In this document: positions 28,871 through 40,954 of the stretch, in pieces
Layout of the letters: each line of letters starts with the position of its first letter
Position numbering within the stretch: the stretch's first letter is position 1
Source of the DNA: Bolinopsis microptera
Taxonomy: Eukaryota > Ctenophora > Tentaculata > Lobata > Bolinopsidae
Assembly (NCBI RefSeq): GCF_026151205.1
Contig: NC_087072.1
Location: 13,432,169 to 13,492,168 of the forward strand
DNA: 60,000 nt
Direction of reading: 5' to 3'
Notes under the pieces: model-generated
Told to the model about the DNA's origin: nothing
The model's input: only the letters and a program-made list of their open reading frames with translations
Database searches by the model: none
Position numbers and translations under genes: made by a program

Positions 28871-29866
28871 TTGTCGAGCAAACAATGACAATATTCACAA
28901 ATGGGCTATTGGACTGTTAACTAGAAAGGTCTTAAAGACTCATGAGCAACACAGTATTTGTCACAAGATGTAAGATGACTCACTTTGTGTCCAGAAACAC
29001 CTACAAAAATTGGAGAATGATCTACTTTATTGGGCATCTCTTTTAATGGGCCAGGCCAGCAGCATATTTGTGTCTTACGAAATGGCAATTTTTCAAAATT
29101 ACGGTTTCTTTAGTAAAGGTCAATGGGTCAGTTACAAACAGCAAATTGTTCGCAATTGCCGACTCATGCACATCATATACTCAAAAACGCTCACATAAGG
29201 AGTCATTAGTAAATAACTAATACATGATTTGTGAAAACTCCAACAATTTTTCCTTGGTACAAATTTAAATAAAATGTTGGACGTGCCAGACCAAAATTCA
29301 ACTTCAAACTTTTTATTTATTCATGCCATGAAACCATAATGAGTTATGTGCCCATCCTTGGAGAACCCGGCGAATGTCCTTGCTGTACGGCAGTGTTAAA
29401 CAAGGAATTGAAACAGAGGGGTTCTGTTCAGGCCCTTCACACTTTGTTTCTGTCTAGTTCTAATGTACCGTCACAATAGTGACTTTAATTTATGTACCAA
29501 GAATACCAGACCTAAAATAAATCGGCACTGGATCCGGATCAGATTGTTGCTTGACCGCTGACCAGTACCCCACTTTTTAATTATGATTGATTTCGCTGCT
29601 TCGACCAATGTTGGTCTGTAATCCCTGGATTGAGATTTGTTGGCCGCAATTTAAATTAGCTAATTTCTTATAATACCGCAGTGGTCTGGTTCCCACTTCA
29701 GAATGACCCCATATTCTTTTTTTAAGTCGCATAGATTTTCCCATCGTTTGATAATGTGTGTCAACTGTCATTCCCTCGTTTTTTAATCAAGTGGTGACTG
29801 GCTATTTCTTCTGTTATTACAGCTGTGAGCTGCCTCGAGATCTTATCTGGGGCATGGGCACAAATA

Positions 29867-30633
29867 CAGGGTGGGCCAAAAGTCAGTGTGCAAACGTTGG
29901 CCTTAATAGCTCAGTCACTGAGTGCCCAATTGAAATACTTCCTTCTGGTATGACTTAGTACCACCACTGGTTCGAGGAATTTGCCAACTCGAAAAATATT
30001 CGTGTTCATTTTTTTCAAATGGAGGTTCATTTTCACATTTATTTGATAGTTAGGATAGTCTGATCAAGCTAAATGTTATTGAATTGTGTTTGGCCATTCG
30101 AATTACGTTTGTCCTGAAAGAATTAGAACTGTAGCTTCTCAGATGACCGAGATATGAAGCATAACGAGTTTATTCATTACGTGTGATCAGGTGATTGGTT
30201 TACCTAATCACGTGATAAGGTGACCCCGTTAACTACCCCGTTAAACATTATGGGAATTGTTAAGGGTGCCCAATTAAGGTGTCGTGTCACGGTGTCACAT
30301 AATCACCCAGTCAATTTTGTTAACGAGATACACAAAATGCTTGATAACTTCGTCATTTCTAATCTGTTTTGCCTCATGTTTTCAGATCATATGCAACATT
30401 TGATAATCTACCGTCTCTGAAAAAATTAGGCGTTCAGCATGTTCAGAGAAAACAATATAGGTGTTTTAATAATGAATGGGCGTGGTCTAAAATATTCGAA
30501 TTTTCAAATTTTGACGACGGAATCCTCGAACCAGTAAGTACAGTATGCCATCTGCAAAGCAACAGCTCTCAAATATAAAACACGACGGAGGTATAAGACC
30601 CAACGTTTGCACACTGACTTTTGGCCCACCCTG
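29867..30633. mobile_element. Tc1/mariner-like MITE, 767 bp
   Basis: Perfect inverted termini of over 30 bp starting CAGGGTGGGCCAAAAGTCAG, flanked by TA on both sides. No transposase frame. The matching position in the right arm of the inverted duplication lacks the element. Confidence 0.92.
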
Positions 30634-32909
30634 TACTTGAACATTAGAAGATTAGAACTGTAATTCTAGAACTTCAGATTAAGGTTACTTGGCAGAATAG
30701 CATTAGCAGGGTTCGAGATTTGACTGAGGGCATTCAGGTAACATACCAGGTTCACATCACCAGTTGAAGTGAATCTTAATTTCAGCATGCAATGCCTTTA
30801 TGCCTTATAGGTTATAATCTTATAGTAGGATCACGGGGTTTTTATAATAGAAGGTCTCGAGATGCTGATTTAGCTATTTAGGTTTCACATGTGACATTTT
30901 TCCAGCTTTGGGTAAAGTGGATTTTAGAGCGGGGAGGGGGTCTAAATGACCAAAATCTGAACGATCTCTTACTTACGGGACACTACGGGACAAGGGACGG
31001 ATATCGGGCCTAATAGCTGTTTTTTAATGAGAGGCTGGAGTTTGGACCTAGATGGTCAACGTGAGGATAGCATGAGGATTTAGGATGCTCTGCCTGCCTT
31101 TCGTGGGGTATTGTAACCCCTAAAGCTGGTATATCTTATCTAAATTAACCTTGGTTGCATCTCGTGCTGTTTCGAATATATAATTAGATTTATAGGTCCA
31201 ATATCAAGCAAAAAAGTCTGATGTTACACTTACATGATCTCCGACGCGAGGATCTCCGAAGTCCGATCTTAAAGTTGGATCTCAGAGCCAAAAAGAGGAA
31301 CGTAAGCCTTGGTTCCTTTCTTTGAGAGTCAAACAGGAAATTCGGGGTTATCAACTCAAACTCGGATTCGTAGCACAATTAAAAAAACAAAGAATAAAAA
31401 TCTTAATGAATTTCCCGACATTCTAAAATTAATATCAGTTCGTATTCATATATATATATAGCCTGACTGACAATTTTCTCGACTGACTGACAATGTTTCT
31501 TCTTTTCCCCATTTAGAATACAAAGATTAGTACATTTTAGCTTATGATTAATATTATATTTTTACCTATAGTTTACCTAGATCAATTCAGTGGCCCAAAC
31601 TCCAGTAGGTTACAAGACTTAAGTTCAATTCGAGGAACACTTTGATTAAGCATGATCCTTGTCTAGTTGGAGTTTTCGCATATCATGCAGTAGTTATCTA
31701 CTAATCACTCCTAAACTGAGCGTTTTAGAGTCGAATCTCGAACCCTGCCATTCGGCCAAGTAATCTTAATCTGAAGTTCTAGAATTACAGTTCTAATGTT
31801 CTAGTACTAATGTATTAGTGCCCTAGATAAGATCTCGAGGCAGCTGTAATAAAAAAGAGCTAGCCAGTAACCACTTGATTAAAAAACGAGGGAATGACAC
31901 ACATTATCATACGATGGGAAAATCTATGCGAACCAAACCACTGCGGTATTACTATTATGGTAAATGAGCTAAATTAAACTGCAGCCAACAGATCTCAATC
32001 CAGGGATTACAGACCAATATTGGTCGAGGCAGTGAAGTCAATTATGATTATAAAGTGGGGTACTTATACTGGTCAGTGGTCAAGCGTCAATCTGGCCCGG
32101 ATCCAGTGCCGATTTATTTTAGGTCCGGTATTCATGGAACATATATCATGGTTTCATGGCATGAATAAATAAAAAGTTTGAAGTTGAATTTTGGTCTGGC
32201 ACGTCACATATTTTATTTAAATTGGTACCAAGGAAAAATTGTTGGAGTTTTCACAAATCATGTATTAGTTATTTACTAATGACTCCTAAAGTGAGCGTTT
32301 TTGAGTATATGATGTGCATAAGTCGGCAATTGCGAACAATTTGCTGTTTGCAACTGACCCATTGACCTTTACTAAAGAAACCGTAATTTTGAAAATTGCC
32401 ATTTCGTAAGACACAAATATGCTGCTGGCCTGGCCCATTAAAAGAGATGCCCAATAAAGTAGATCATTCTCCAATTTTTGTAGGTGTTTCTGGACACAAA
32501 GTGAGTCATCTTACATCTTGTGACAAATACTGTGTTGCTCATGAGTCTTTAAGACCTTTCTAGTTAACAGTCCAATAGCCCATTTGTGAATATTGTCATT
32601 GTTTGCTCGACAAAAATCCGTTTTTCAGCCACATTTCCGAAAATAAGCCTTTTAGGGTATATGTTGCTTCATAAGTTGTATATAAATGTGGCTATTAGGC
32701 ACATTTTGGTGTATCGAAATAGTCTTTAAGACCTTCCTGGGCTGAAATACAATAATTCGAGTGACCGCGAAACCCTGAAAAAGGGTGTGGCCGAAAACGC
32801 CCTCATTGCATGTATTTCAACCTTGCCATGAAGTCCAAATGTTTTAAGAATCATCTAGAGAGGTGATAACCGTCGAGAAATCGCTTTTAACACGAAAAGC
32901 TAACGAGAT

Positions 32910-34184
32910 TCCGTTTCGTCTCGGACTAAATAGACGAATGGAGTTATACAATTACAAGTTATATCCATCTACTTGTAGTGATAAATATTCGCAATCAGCT
33001 CCCATTAAGATTACATTCACACATAGTTGAACAGCATGAAATAAGTGGACAACAAACGAACGAATGGACTTTAACTTTAACTTTGAAATGATCGTCGCTT
33101 GAGATCGGAGATTTCAAAACTTTCAGGAAAGATGTTAAATAAGATGTTTTATTGGTGCCGTGAGACCCCTTGAAGTAACTTAAAAATATCCATTATCAAA
33201 TAATGGATGCTGAGACATTGCAATAGCCTGAATCCTAACTGTGCACCAGCTGCTTACTTATAAAATAACCTGTGTTGCTCACCATTAATACTTGCATCCA
33301 TATATTATTATCTTCCCTTCAACACTTGGCTCCTCTGTCGGATCATGATTTCTAGTCCCGACATCTGGCAAATGACGAGTAAAATACCACCAATTAACTG
33401 TTACCAGACCAAGAAATGGAAGTAAAAGGTCCACTTACATGCCAGACTGGAGATAATTTCCAGACCGAGAAAGTAAAAAGCGGAAAGTCCAGTGCATTTA
33501 GTTCTAACATGCTTTGATGAAAACTGGAGGTTCATATTATCGAACAAACGTCCATTATCACGTTTTCAGGCCAATCAAATGAGACGTAAAGGTATAAAGT
33601 AGTAACATTGAGTCGATGAAGCTGAGCTCACATTTAGGAGGAATTGTTATAAAATAATAGCACAATAATATCTCCAGTTCTCCAGCTGTAAAGCACTTTG
33701 ACGTATTATTGTATCATGGGCCATAATTAAGTTTGAATCAGTAAGTTTGTAACTCCATAAGCGGCTGGCTTGGATCAAGGCTTTTTAAGGTCAAAACTTA
33801 TATGAGACTTCTTACACTTCTTAAAAGATCTCATAACAAGACATGAAGTGAACGATGGATGCTGAGAAATTGATAAAAAATAACACGATTTGCTCGAAAC
33901 CAGCTGCTTACTTATAAAGTAACCTGTGTTGCTCACCATTAATACTTGCATCCATATATTCATTATCCCTCCTTGAACACTTGGCTCCTCTGTCGGATCA
34001 TGATTTCTAGTCCCGACATCTGGCAAATGACGAGTAAAAAAATAATATCAATTAACTGTTACCCGGCTGAGAAAGTAAAGTGGAAAGTCCAGTTTTTTTA
34101 GTTCTAAGATGTCAGGCTGAATTCTGGAAATATGAAGGATCCAAAAATGGTATTTTTAAGATCTCACAAATTAGTCTACAGATT
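32910..34184. repeat. Intron sequence with a ~200-bp direct repeat
   Basis: About 33248-33400 and 33900-34060 are near-identical (for example GCTCACCATTAATACTTGCA and CTCTGTCGGATCATGATTTC in both). The remainder shows no recognisable feature. Confidence 0.8.
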
Positions 34185-35202
34185 ATAGATGTGGATACTG
34201 GCGGGGAGGTGAAACACATTTGTTTACTTTAATAGTGAGCACATGTTCGGCGGGTTGAGGAGGTGAAACACATTTGTTTACATTTTTAGGGTAAGCACAT
34301 GTTCGGCGGGTTGAAGAGGTGATACACATTTTGTATTATAGAAGGCTTGTAACACTTGTAACGCTTTCTTGTTACCCCCCTTTGAAGGCCCCGCATTATT
34401 TTCTGAACGAAAGCTCAAAAATAACCGAGAAATCGACCTTCTTATTAACTCATTTTGATGACTGTTTCTGACCTAAATTGCACGAAAAATCGATTTAGTT
34501 AGGTTTCAGAACCTATAAACACTTCCTTATCCCTCAAAATTGATGTTTTATAGTTGATACGAGCAACAAGCAACATATGTTTTGATCCTTCGGTTCTACT
34601 CATGACCTAGGCAGTTAAGCTGAACCCGACAGATCGAGACAATCCTCACCTTAACTGATCAAACTGGTACTAACACAATTTTCAGATATAAATGTTCTTT
34701 GCGATACGTTTATTGCAGCTTTTGATCAGTATTAAGGTGAGGATTGCCTCGATCTGTCGGGTTCAACTTAACTGCCTAGGTCATGAGTAGAACCGAAGGA
34801 TCAAAACATATGTTGCTTGTTGCTCGTATCAACTATAAAACATCAACTTTGAGGGATAAGGAAGTGTTTATAGGTTCTGAAACCTAGCTAAATCAATTTT
34901 TCGTGCAATTTTAGGTCAGAAACAGTCATCAAAATGAGTTAATAAGAAGGTCGATTTCTCGGTTATTTTTGAGCTTTCGTTCAGAAAATAATTCGGGACC
35001 TTCAAAGGGGGGTAACAAGAAAGCGTTACAAGTGTTACAAGCCTTCTATAATACAAAATGTGTATCACCTCTTCAACCCGCCGAACATGTGCTTACCCTA
35101 AAAATGTAAACAAATGTGTTTCACCTCCTCAACCCGCCGAACATGTGCTCACTATTAAAGTAAACAAATGTGTTTCACCTCCCCACCAGTATCCACATCT
35201 AT
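34185..35202. mobile_element. Foldback palindrome, ~475-bp arms with ~50-bp loop
   Basis: ATAGATGTGGATACTGG at the left end is mirrored by the complement at the right end, and the arms remain near-perfect complements through to the centre at about 34665-34715. Within each arm GCACATGTTCGGCGGGTTGA occurs twice. The structure resembles foldback-type transposons; target duplication is not clear. A transcript through it (it lies in an intron) would form a long hairpin. Confidence 0.88.
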
Positions 35203-36459
35203 ATAAATGATACATATAAAGGCAATGAGACTGAGTCAATGAAACGGAGTTTATTTCAAGAGGAGTATAGGTCGAACCCAACTATTGAGCTATTTGCACT
35301 TATGTTGCAGAACTAGCGCCGTAATATCTCTTGCAGTTGTGAAGTGCTCCAACTACACATGAGGTGAACCAAGTAAAACTAACAAGTTATGTAAACCAAC
35401 ATATCCATGATAATTCATACGGCATAGTAGTGGTATAATTGGTGAAGTGAAGTGACATGTTTTGTTTGCCATTTAGCCGTATGAATTTTTTCCACAACTT
35501 ATAGTGAGGCTAATAGACATCATTCTGGGACAGATCTATCGAGAATTTTCTTCCAATACTTATTCAAATTAAATAATAAAATAAAAAGTTGATCGCACAC
35601 TGCAGTGAATGGAAACGAGTGTCCGATTCGGACCAAAGAACTGCGGATGCAATTATTGCTTAGTAATATAATACTAATTCGTACGTTATTTTCAAAATTT
35701 CATTAGACTTAAAATTTTGTAGGAAACGAGTTTAACAACTAAAAAGACAAACACCGCATAAGAAGAGCGTATCTAGAGTTTGCAAGGCCATTGGCCAAGA
35801 AACACCAGCTCATAAATATGTTTGGACCAGTACTGACTGGTGACCACGGCTATCTGGGCTTATGTTAATAATTAATATCATTAATTTAAACCGTTAAATT
35901 ACTATTTCCCTCATGAGGTTGAACTGAGTCGCTCCTTTAAAAAAATTACTACAGCGTATTGGTTTCTGTGATATGTCTCTTCAAAGATAGGCACATAGCA
36001 TCCTTGGAAAGGTTGGTATTAGTGTCACATGGAGAAACGTCTTATATATTGGTGTGGAGACTAATAGTAAAGAAGTGACTAGGTAACTATAGTAACTGAA
36101 GTAACTATAGTAACTAGGTTTACTGTGATCATTAACTCACTAAGCGTCATGGAGCTTGGATCTCATGTTTGTTTCCAATTAGTGAAATAGGGCGGTGAAT
36201 TACTGAGCTGACTGTGATTATTGAAGAGATATGAGTTGCCTGCAGCTCCAGTTCTTTAACCTAGCAGTCAAATATTGGTCGTCGATATGTCCAATTACTC
36301 CTATGATGATGATATTTGCGAAGATTACTAAATAAAGTAAATTTTTTTTAAACAGAAGACTGAAGAGGCCAATTAAGTCATGTTTCACAAATGTAGAATT
36401 ACATTGTGTTGCGTTTTTATGATGAGTTTTAAGAGCGAGAAAAAGCTTTTAACCAACTA
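35203..36459. other. AT-rich intron sequence
   Basis: No gene or clear repeat recognised. Confidence 0.4.
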
Positions 36460-36589
36460 CAGTAATACCCCGATTTACCGCGGAGTTTTGGAGAAAATCG
36501 GGGTTTAATTGTTTACATTATGTAATATGTACATTAAGCCCTATTTTGGGGAACAGAAATGGCCGCGGTAAATGATCGGGGTATTACTG
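36460..36589. mobile_element. pogo/Tigger-like MITE, 130 bp
   Basis: Ends CAGTAATACCCCGATTTACC and its near complement (GGTAAATGATCGGGGTATTACTG), flanked by TA. The CAGTA-TACC terminus is typical of pogo/Tigger elements. Confidence 0.85.
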
Positions 36590-36967
36590 TATTGGTAAAG
36601 ATGCGCAATACAATAAAGTTTTTGTAATGACGTTAGTTAATCGGAATTTAGCAATGACCACAACACAGCTTCAATTAACTGGTTTTAGAGATTTGGTGAT
36701 CTTATCCTGATCTAGCTGATAAGCTACTGAGTTTTTAATTTGTTGGTTTTTCCATCTTTCTTTTGATTTTGTTTTTAAATTATACAATTGTGATTAATTG
36801 GCTAGCTACGAGTTAGGATTAAATAATGTCAACATAACGATGAATAACTCATGGAATTGATTTAACTATTCAAAGAAATGTCACCAATATTTTAATAAAA
36901 ATAAAATTCGTTATGTCTACACTTTACAGTCTTAACCCAGATCAATGCCAGTGCAAAAAATAACCCT

Positions 36968-37273
36968 TTAGCACTTCACGTAGGAGTTGTACCGGTAGCT
37001 TCCTCTTCCTCCTTTCTTTACCTTCTCCATGTCCATCAAGTAAATAGTGTGGTCGAACACTTTAGGCCCTCCTGCTACTTGCCGGTAGGGTATCCGGTCC
37101 AATCCTACTCCACCGCAGCTGTTGTCCTCCTCGCACACGGCTTTTGCTTCATCCACGTCTTTGTAGGCAGGAGCTAGACGGTTGAAGTTGGTGTAAAAGG
37201 TCCTCTTTTTCTCGCACCAGCTTCCTGCTGTCAGCCCCAGTAGAGCTATCATAGTCACAAACAGCAGCTTCAT
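36968..37273 (-). CDS. Secreted cysteine-rich protein, PAN/apple-like family, member 3
   Basis: Single-exon gene of 101 residues, the shortest and most minimal member. MKLLFVTMIALLGLTAG is a clear signal peptide. Four cysteines: C20 (SWC), C47 and C53 in DEAKAVCEEDNSCGGVGLD, and the terminal C101. The IPYRQVAGGP and TIYLMD blocks and a YRYNSY motif are conserved, but at the DNA level it is more diverged than the other three. It is nested in the giant innexin intron in the same orientation. A TATA box (37305-37316) lies about 37 bp upstream of the ATG, implying a very short 5' UTR. Confidence 0.87.
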   Translation of the reverse strand: MKLLFVTMIALLGLTAGSWCEKKRTFYTNFNRLAPAYKDVDEAKAVCEEDNSCGGVGLDRIPYRQVAGGPKVFDHTIYLMDMEKVKKGGRGSYRYNSYVKC

Positions 37274-37304
37274 TCTACTGGATACTTTGTATGATTATGA
37301 CAAA

Positions 37305-37316
37305 ATATTTATATAG
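37305..37316 (-). promoter_or_regulatory. TATA box of secreted gene 3
   Basis: CTATATAAATAT on the minus strand, about 37 bp before the start codon of the gene at 36968-37273. Confidence 0.55.
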
Positions 37317-38744
37317 TTTATGGAATGCCCACAAACTATAATTAAAGCCCCGAACTAGATTTGTACCTGCATGACGGTTGTGCCCAAATATACCTAGTCC
37401 ACAATCTAAATTTTATTCCAAGATTGGCATATTCGTGCCAAAAATGGCTAATCGGGGACCGTGTGACCCTAAAAGATCAGTTATGGGCTATGGCTCCTAT
37501 ATATATAAATCGCAAGTTCCACAAAAGTGAAGAATTGTTGCAAGAAATCAACGAAATACTTTAAATAGTATCGTTAAGTCCCAATTTTTATTCTTTCTTC
37601 TTAAAATATTGCACGCATTTCGTTTTTCTGGTCCTGTTACTGCTAACAAAGTTAAACTGAAGGGTCTTAGATTTGCCGCATAATTACAAAATTACCCCAG
37701 AGCGGGTCAGATTTGAATGAAAATGTTGGTAATTTGTCGCTTTTCTGATGCCCCTGTTGATCAAGTCAAACATTTGAGGACTAAAATTTCAACCAGAAAA
37801 ACAAATTCTAGCGAGTAAGTTATTTATGTCCGTTTGGCTAGTTATTTGAAAAGGTGTATTAGAAATTTCTTTATTTTCGCCCATAGCAAATTTGGATGAT
37901 AAATAAAATAAAATATATATTATTGTTTAAGCATGAATAAAATATAACATAATGTCCCGGAAAGTGAATTAGGTCTAACAGCTCAGTACAATTAAAATGG
38001 CGCAGTTTTATATAAAAATGGCGTAGTTTTAATACTGCGACATATTATTTCTATGAGACCTAGCCGCATGAGGAAGCGGGTGAAGCTTTATCAGCTCATT
38101 CTGTCATTTGAACTCGTTGCCATGACAACAGCCTTCTCTCATGTGGACTTGGAACTCGTGGACCGTGAAACTATGTTTCACTGAAACTTGCTATGTCGCT
38201 TGTGGTCTCGAGCTTCTGAAGCATATACTGCCTGAGCTGCTAACTACAAAACTGTGAAACTAGAATTGCAGAACCTTCAAACCTAGATTTCTGTCAACTA
38301 CTTAACGATTATGACAACGATCAGAGGTCTCAATTTGACAAGTGTGAAGATAGTAACACGTGATCTGTACGCCCTGGTTAGCCTGGTTTTAACTGGTTTA
38401 CAAGAGAAACTGTCATTTGTTTTACTGGTGTCTTCCTCACGTGTCATTTGTTTTACTGGTGTCTTCCTCACGTGACACTTCTTTCATCCACAAACATCTG
38501 GTACACTTACCTCTTATTTAATAGCTCTCTTGTTAGCGAGACCTGCCATATTACTGGAGAAAATGAAATACATATTGAATTTCAGAACCAAGGCATTGAA
38601 ATCAGAAATTAATGTCTGAATTCTAAGAAATGCGATTGGAGAATGAGGTTATTTGCTAAATAACGTGGTCCATAAAAAGTGTGATTAATTGAAGAGAAGA
38701 CATGACAACAAAACAAGGATGTTAATCTAAACATAAAATGTAGG
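37317..38744. other. Intron sequence
   Basis: A two-copy direct repeat of TGTTTTACTGGTGTCTTCCT lies at about 38415-38475. No gene recognised. Confidence 0.4.
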
Positions 38745-39170
38745 CTGCCGGACAGTTGCGCCCAATCTAGATCTAGCTTCCATGGGAAGATGACGAATCA
38801 AAACCAATTAAAAAACTGCTTGATCAGATACGACAGTTGCGCACAATCAATATTGAAATCCCCCAATTAATCTTGAAATCCTATTTAATTGTGAGCTTAA
38901 GATCATGTAGACTTAGCGCCAAATTATACTTGTAGAAAATCATTTATGTGTTACAGTAATACTATAAGTTGAAATCCCATGAATCAAGTGGAAGCCTTCA
39001 ACCATATTGCTAGTGCGGGGATAGTCTGGGTCAATCAAAACCATTTCACAGTGATTCATAAAAATGTAGGTGTCCTGCTTCTTGATATCACATCCCTCCA
39101 CAAGAATCAGATCAGGTCACTGATTGGGAACCTGAGGTGTGGGAAATGGGCGCAACTGTCGGTAGGCCAA
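38745..39170. mobile_element. Putative MITE, ~420 bp
   Basis: GACAGTTGCGCCCA near 38750 is mirrored by TGGGCGCAACTGTC near 39148, with weaker complementarity outside. A third, internal, copy of the motif lies near 38831. Target duplication was not resolved. Confidence 0.6.
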
Positions 39171-39179
39171 AATGTAATA

Positions 39180-39330
39180 TGAATGTTTAAAAATTTCCAA
39201 TTTGCTTGTTAGACCCATTCTGGTTACCAAAAGCAAAAAGGGTTACCACCCTGGCTATATAGTGTTACAATTTGCTTGTTCGACCCATTCTAGAGTGGTA
39301 ATCAAAAGGGTTACAACACTGGCTTTAGCA
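39180..39330. repeat. Two-copy ~80-bp tandem repeat
   Basis: CAATTTGCTTGTTNGACCCA occurs twice, each followed by a GGTTACMAMMCTGGCT stretch. Confidence 0.7.
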
Positions 39331-40430
39331 AAGATGATAACCAGTAAAATAACCAATCTAGAATGGGTCTTAGATTATAAAAACAGACTGAACTATTGGT
39401 ATGGTTGTGTCGCTGTGTTAGATTGAGAAATATGCCTCATCTCGAATTGTGAGGTCTTTAGCCAGTCTAATCCAGTCTCTATTCAGAGTACACGATGCGT
39501 TGGGTCTTACTTAACTGATTCCATGCGGCTACAACCAGCAGGTTAAGTGATGTTTGTTTCTATTGTACCACACTTCGGCTTACACCCGGGAGTTAACAGC
39601 CATTAGCCACAAACTGGAATGCCAACCATTTGTCTAAACCAGAGCTAAACCCCAACACCAACCTTAATCGTGTTCAAATTGTGGCACCAACTGAAATGTG
39701 GCGAAATAGTTTAGCTTTTGTTACGATTATGAATGTGATATTTTCTAGCTTCAGCCTTGGTGCATAGGCACCATTTTAAAACTCCTGCCATATCATTGTA
39801 ACTTTTATCATGGTATTATTGGTGGTGAAAGCATTTTCTACGGAGAAATGTTTAGAATAACAAGGATAGTTGTCATGGTAACGTAGCCAGTCACAGATCA
39901 TTCCATCTGCTGTAACCGAACATTATGTCTTAGCTCTTAGCTCTTTCTAGATGAATAATTGTGATGATGTTATGAATATTAATTAAGGACCGTTTAGCCA
40001 TCATCAAATACAGTTAGGTCATGGTTTGTGAGCTGTGGGACCTGTTAGATGTGGTTATGATCGCCAGGAAAACACCTGATGACCTGATGTGCATTTCATC
40101 AAATCACACTGCCCGCGTTTGAGTTCTGAACAGTTAAATGTATATCATGGTTATACAGAAAAGGGTGTGGGCCAGCTCTCAAAACTCGAGCTAATCAGAT
40201 CAACCCTTATATGGCAGGGATAATACTAGACACATGCACTTTCATGTTACTTCTGGTATAGTGGTAGTAGTTCCTCTTGTTTTTGACTTTTTGGGAGGTT
40301 AGATGTTTAGATGAAGTCAAATCTGGGGATGAGGGGATAGCGTATAATTCATGGTTTTTTCAATCTTTATTTATTTTTTGGTATCGTTAACAGGATCTTC
40401 TCTCATAGCGTAGGTATTAGCTCAGCTCAG

Positions 40431-40954
40431 GAGGGTAGTCCTTTAGAGGGTAGTCATTTAGAGGGTAGTCATTTAGAGGGTAGTCATTTAGAGGGTAGTC
40501 ATTTAGAGGGTAGTCATTTAGAGGGTAGTCATTTAGAGGGTAGTCCTTTAGAGGGTAGTCATTTAGAGGGTAGTCATTTAGAGGGTAGTCCTTTAGAGGG
40601 TAGTCATTTAGAGGGTAGTCATTTAGAGGGTAGTCCTTTAGAGGGTAGTCATTTAGAGGGTAGTCATTTAGAGGGTAGTCATTTAGAGGGTAGTCCTTTA
40701 GAGGGTAGTCATTTAGAGGGTAGTCATTTAGAGGGTAGTCATTTAGAGGGTAGTCATTTAGAGGGTAGTCATTTAGAGGGTAGTCATTTAGAGGGTAGTC
40801 ATTTAGATGGTAGTCATTTAGAGGGTAGTCATTTAGAGGGTAGTCATTTAGAGGGTAGTCATTTAGAGGGTAGTCATTTAGAGGGTAGTCATTTATATGG
40901 TAGTCATTTAGAGGGTAGTCATTTAGAGGGTAGTCATTTAGAGGGTAGTCATTT
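40431..40954. repeat. 15-bp minisatellite, ~35 copies
   Basis: Units GAGGGTAGTCATTTA, with CCTTTA variants at irregular positions. As the unit is a multiple of three, one plus-strand frame (EGSHL/EGSPL) and one minus-strand frame (NDYPL) stay open throughout. Confidence 0.95.

Larger units (their letters stand above)
28403..32909. repeat. Large inverted duplication, arms of ~1.2-1.5 kb around a ~1 kb centre
   Basis: The left arm (28403 to about 30717) and right arm (about 31735 to 32909) are reverse complements over most of their length, including ATCTCGTTAGCTTTTCGTGT at the outer end and CTGCCTCGAGATCTTATCT further in. The left arm additionally contains the MITE at 29867-30633 and a second copy of a ~180-bp segment. 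Short frames inside (for example 29010-29198 and its mirror) show no recognisable protein. This may be the ends of a large transposon or a segmental inverted duplication. Confidence 0.9.

Noticed and set aside
30690-30725. tRNA-like B box (GGTTCGAGATT) in the inverted duplication arms
   Set aside because: A plausible A box is only 11 bp away and no cloverleaf can be formed; it is not a tRNA gene.
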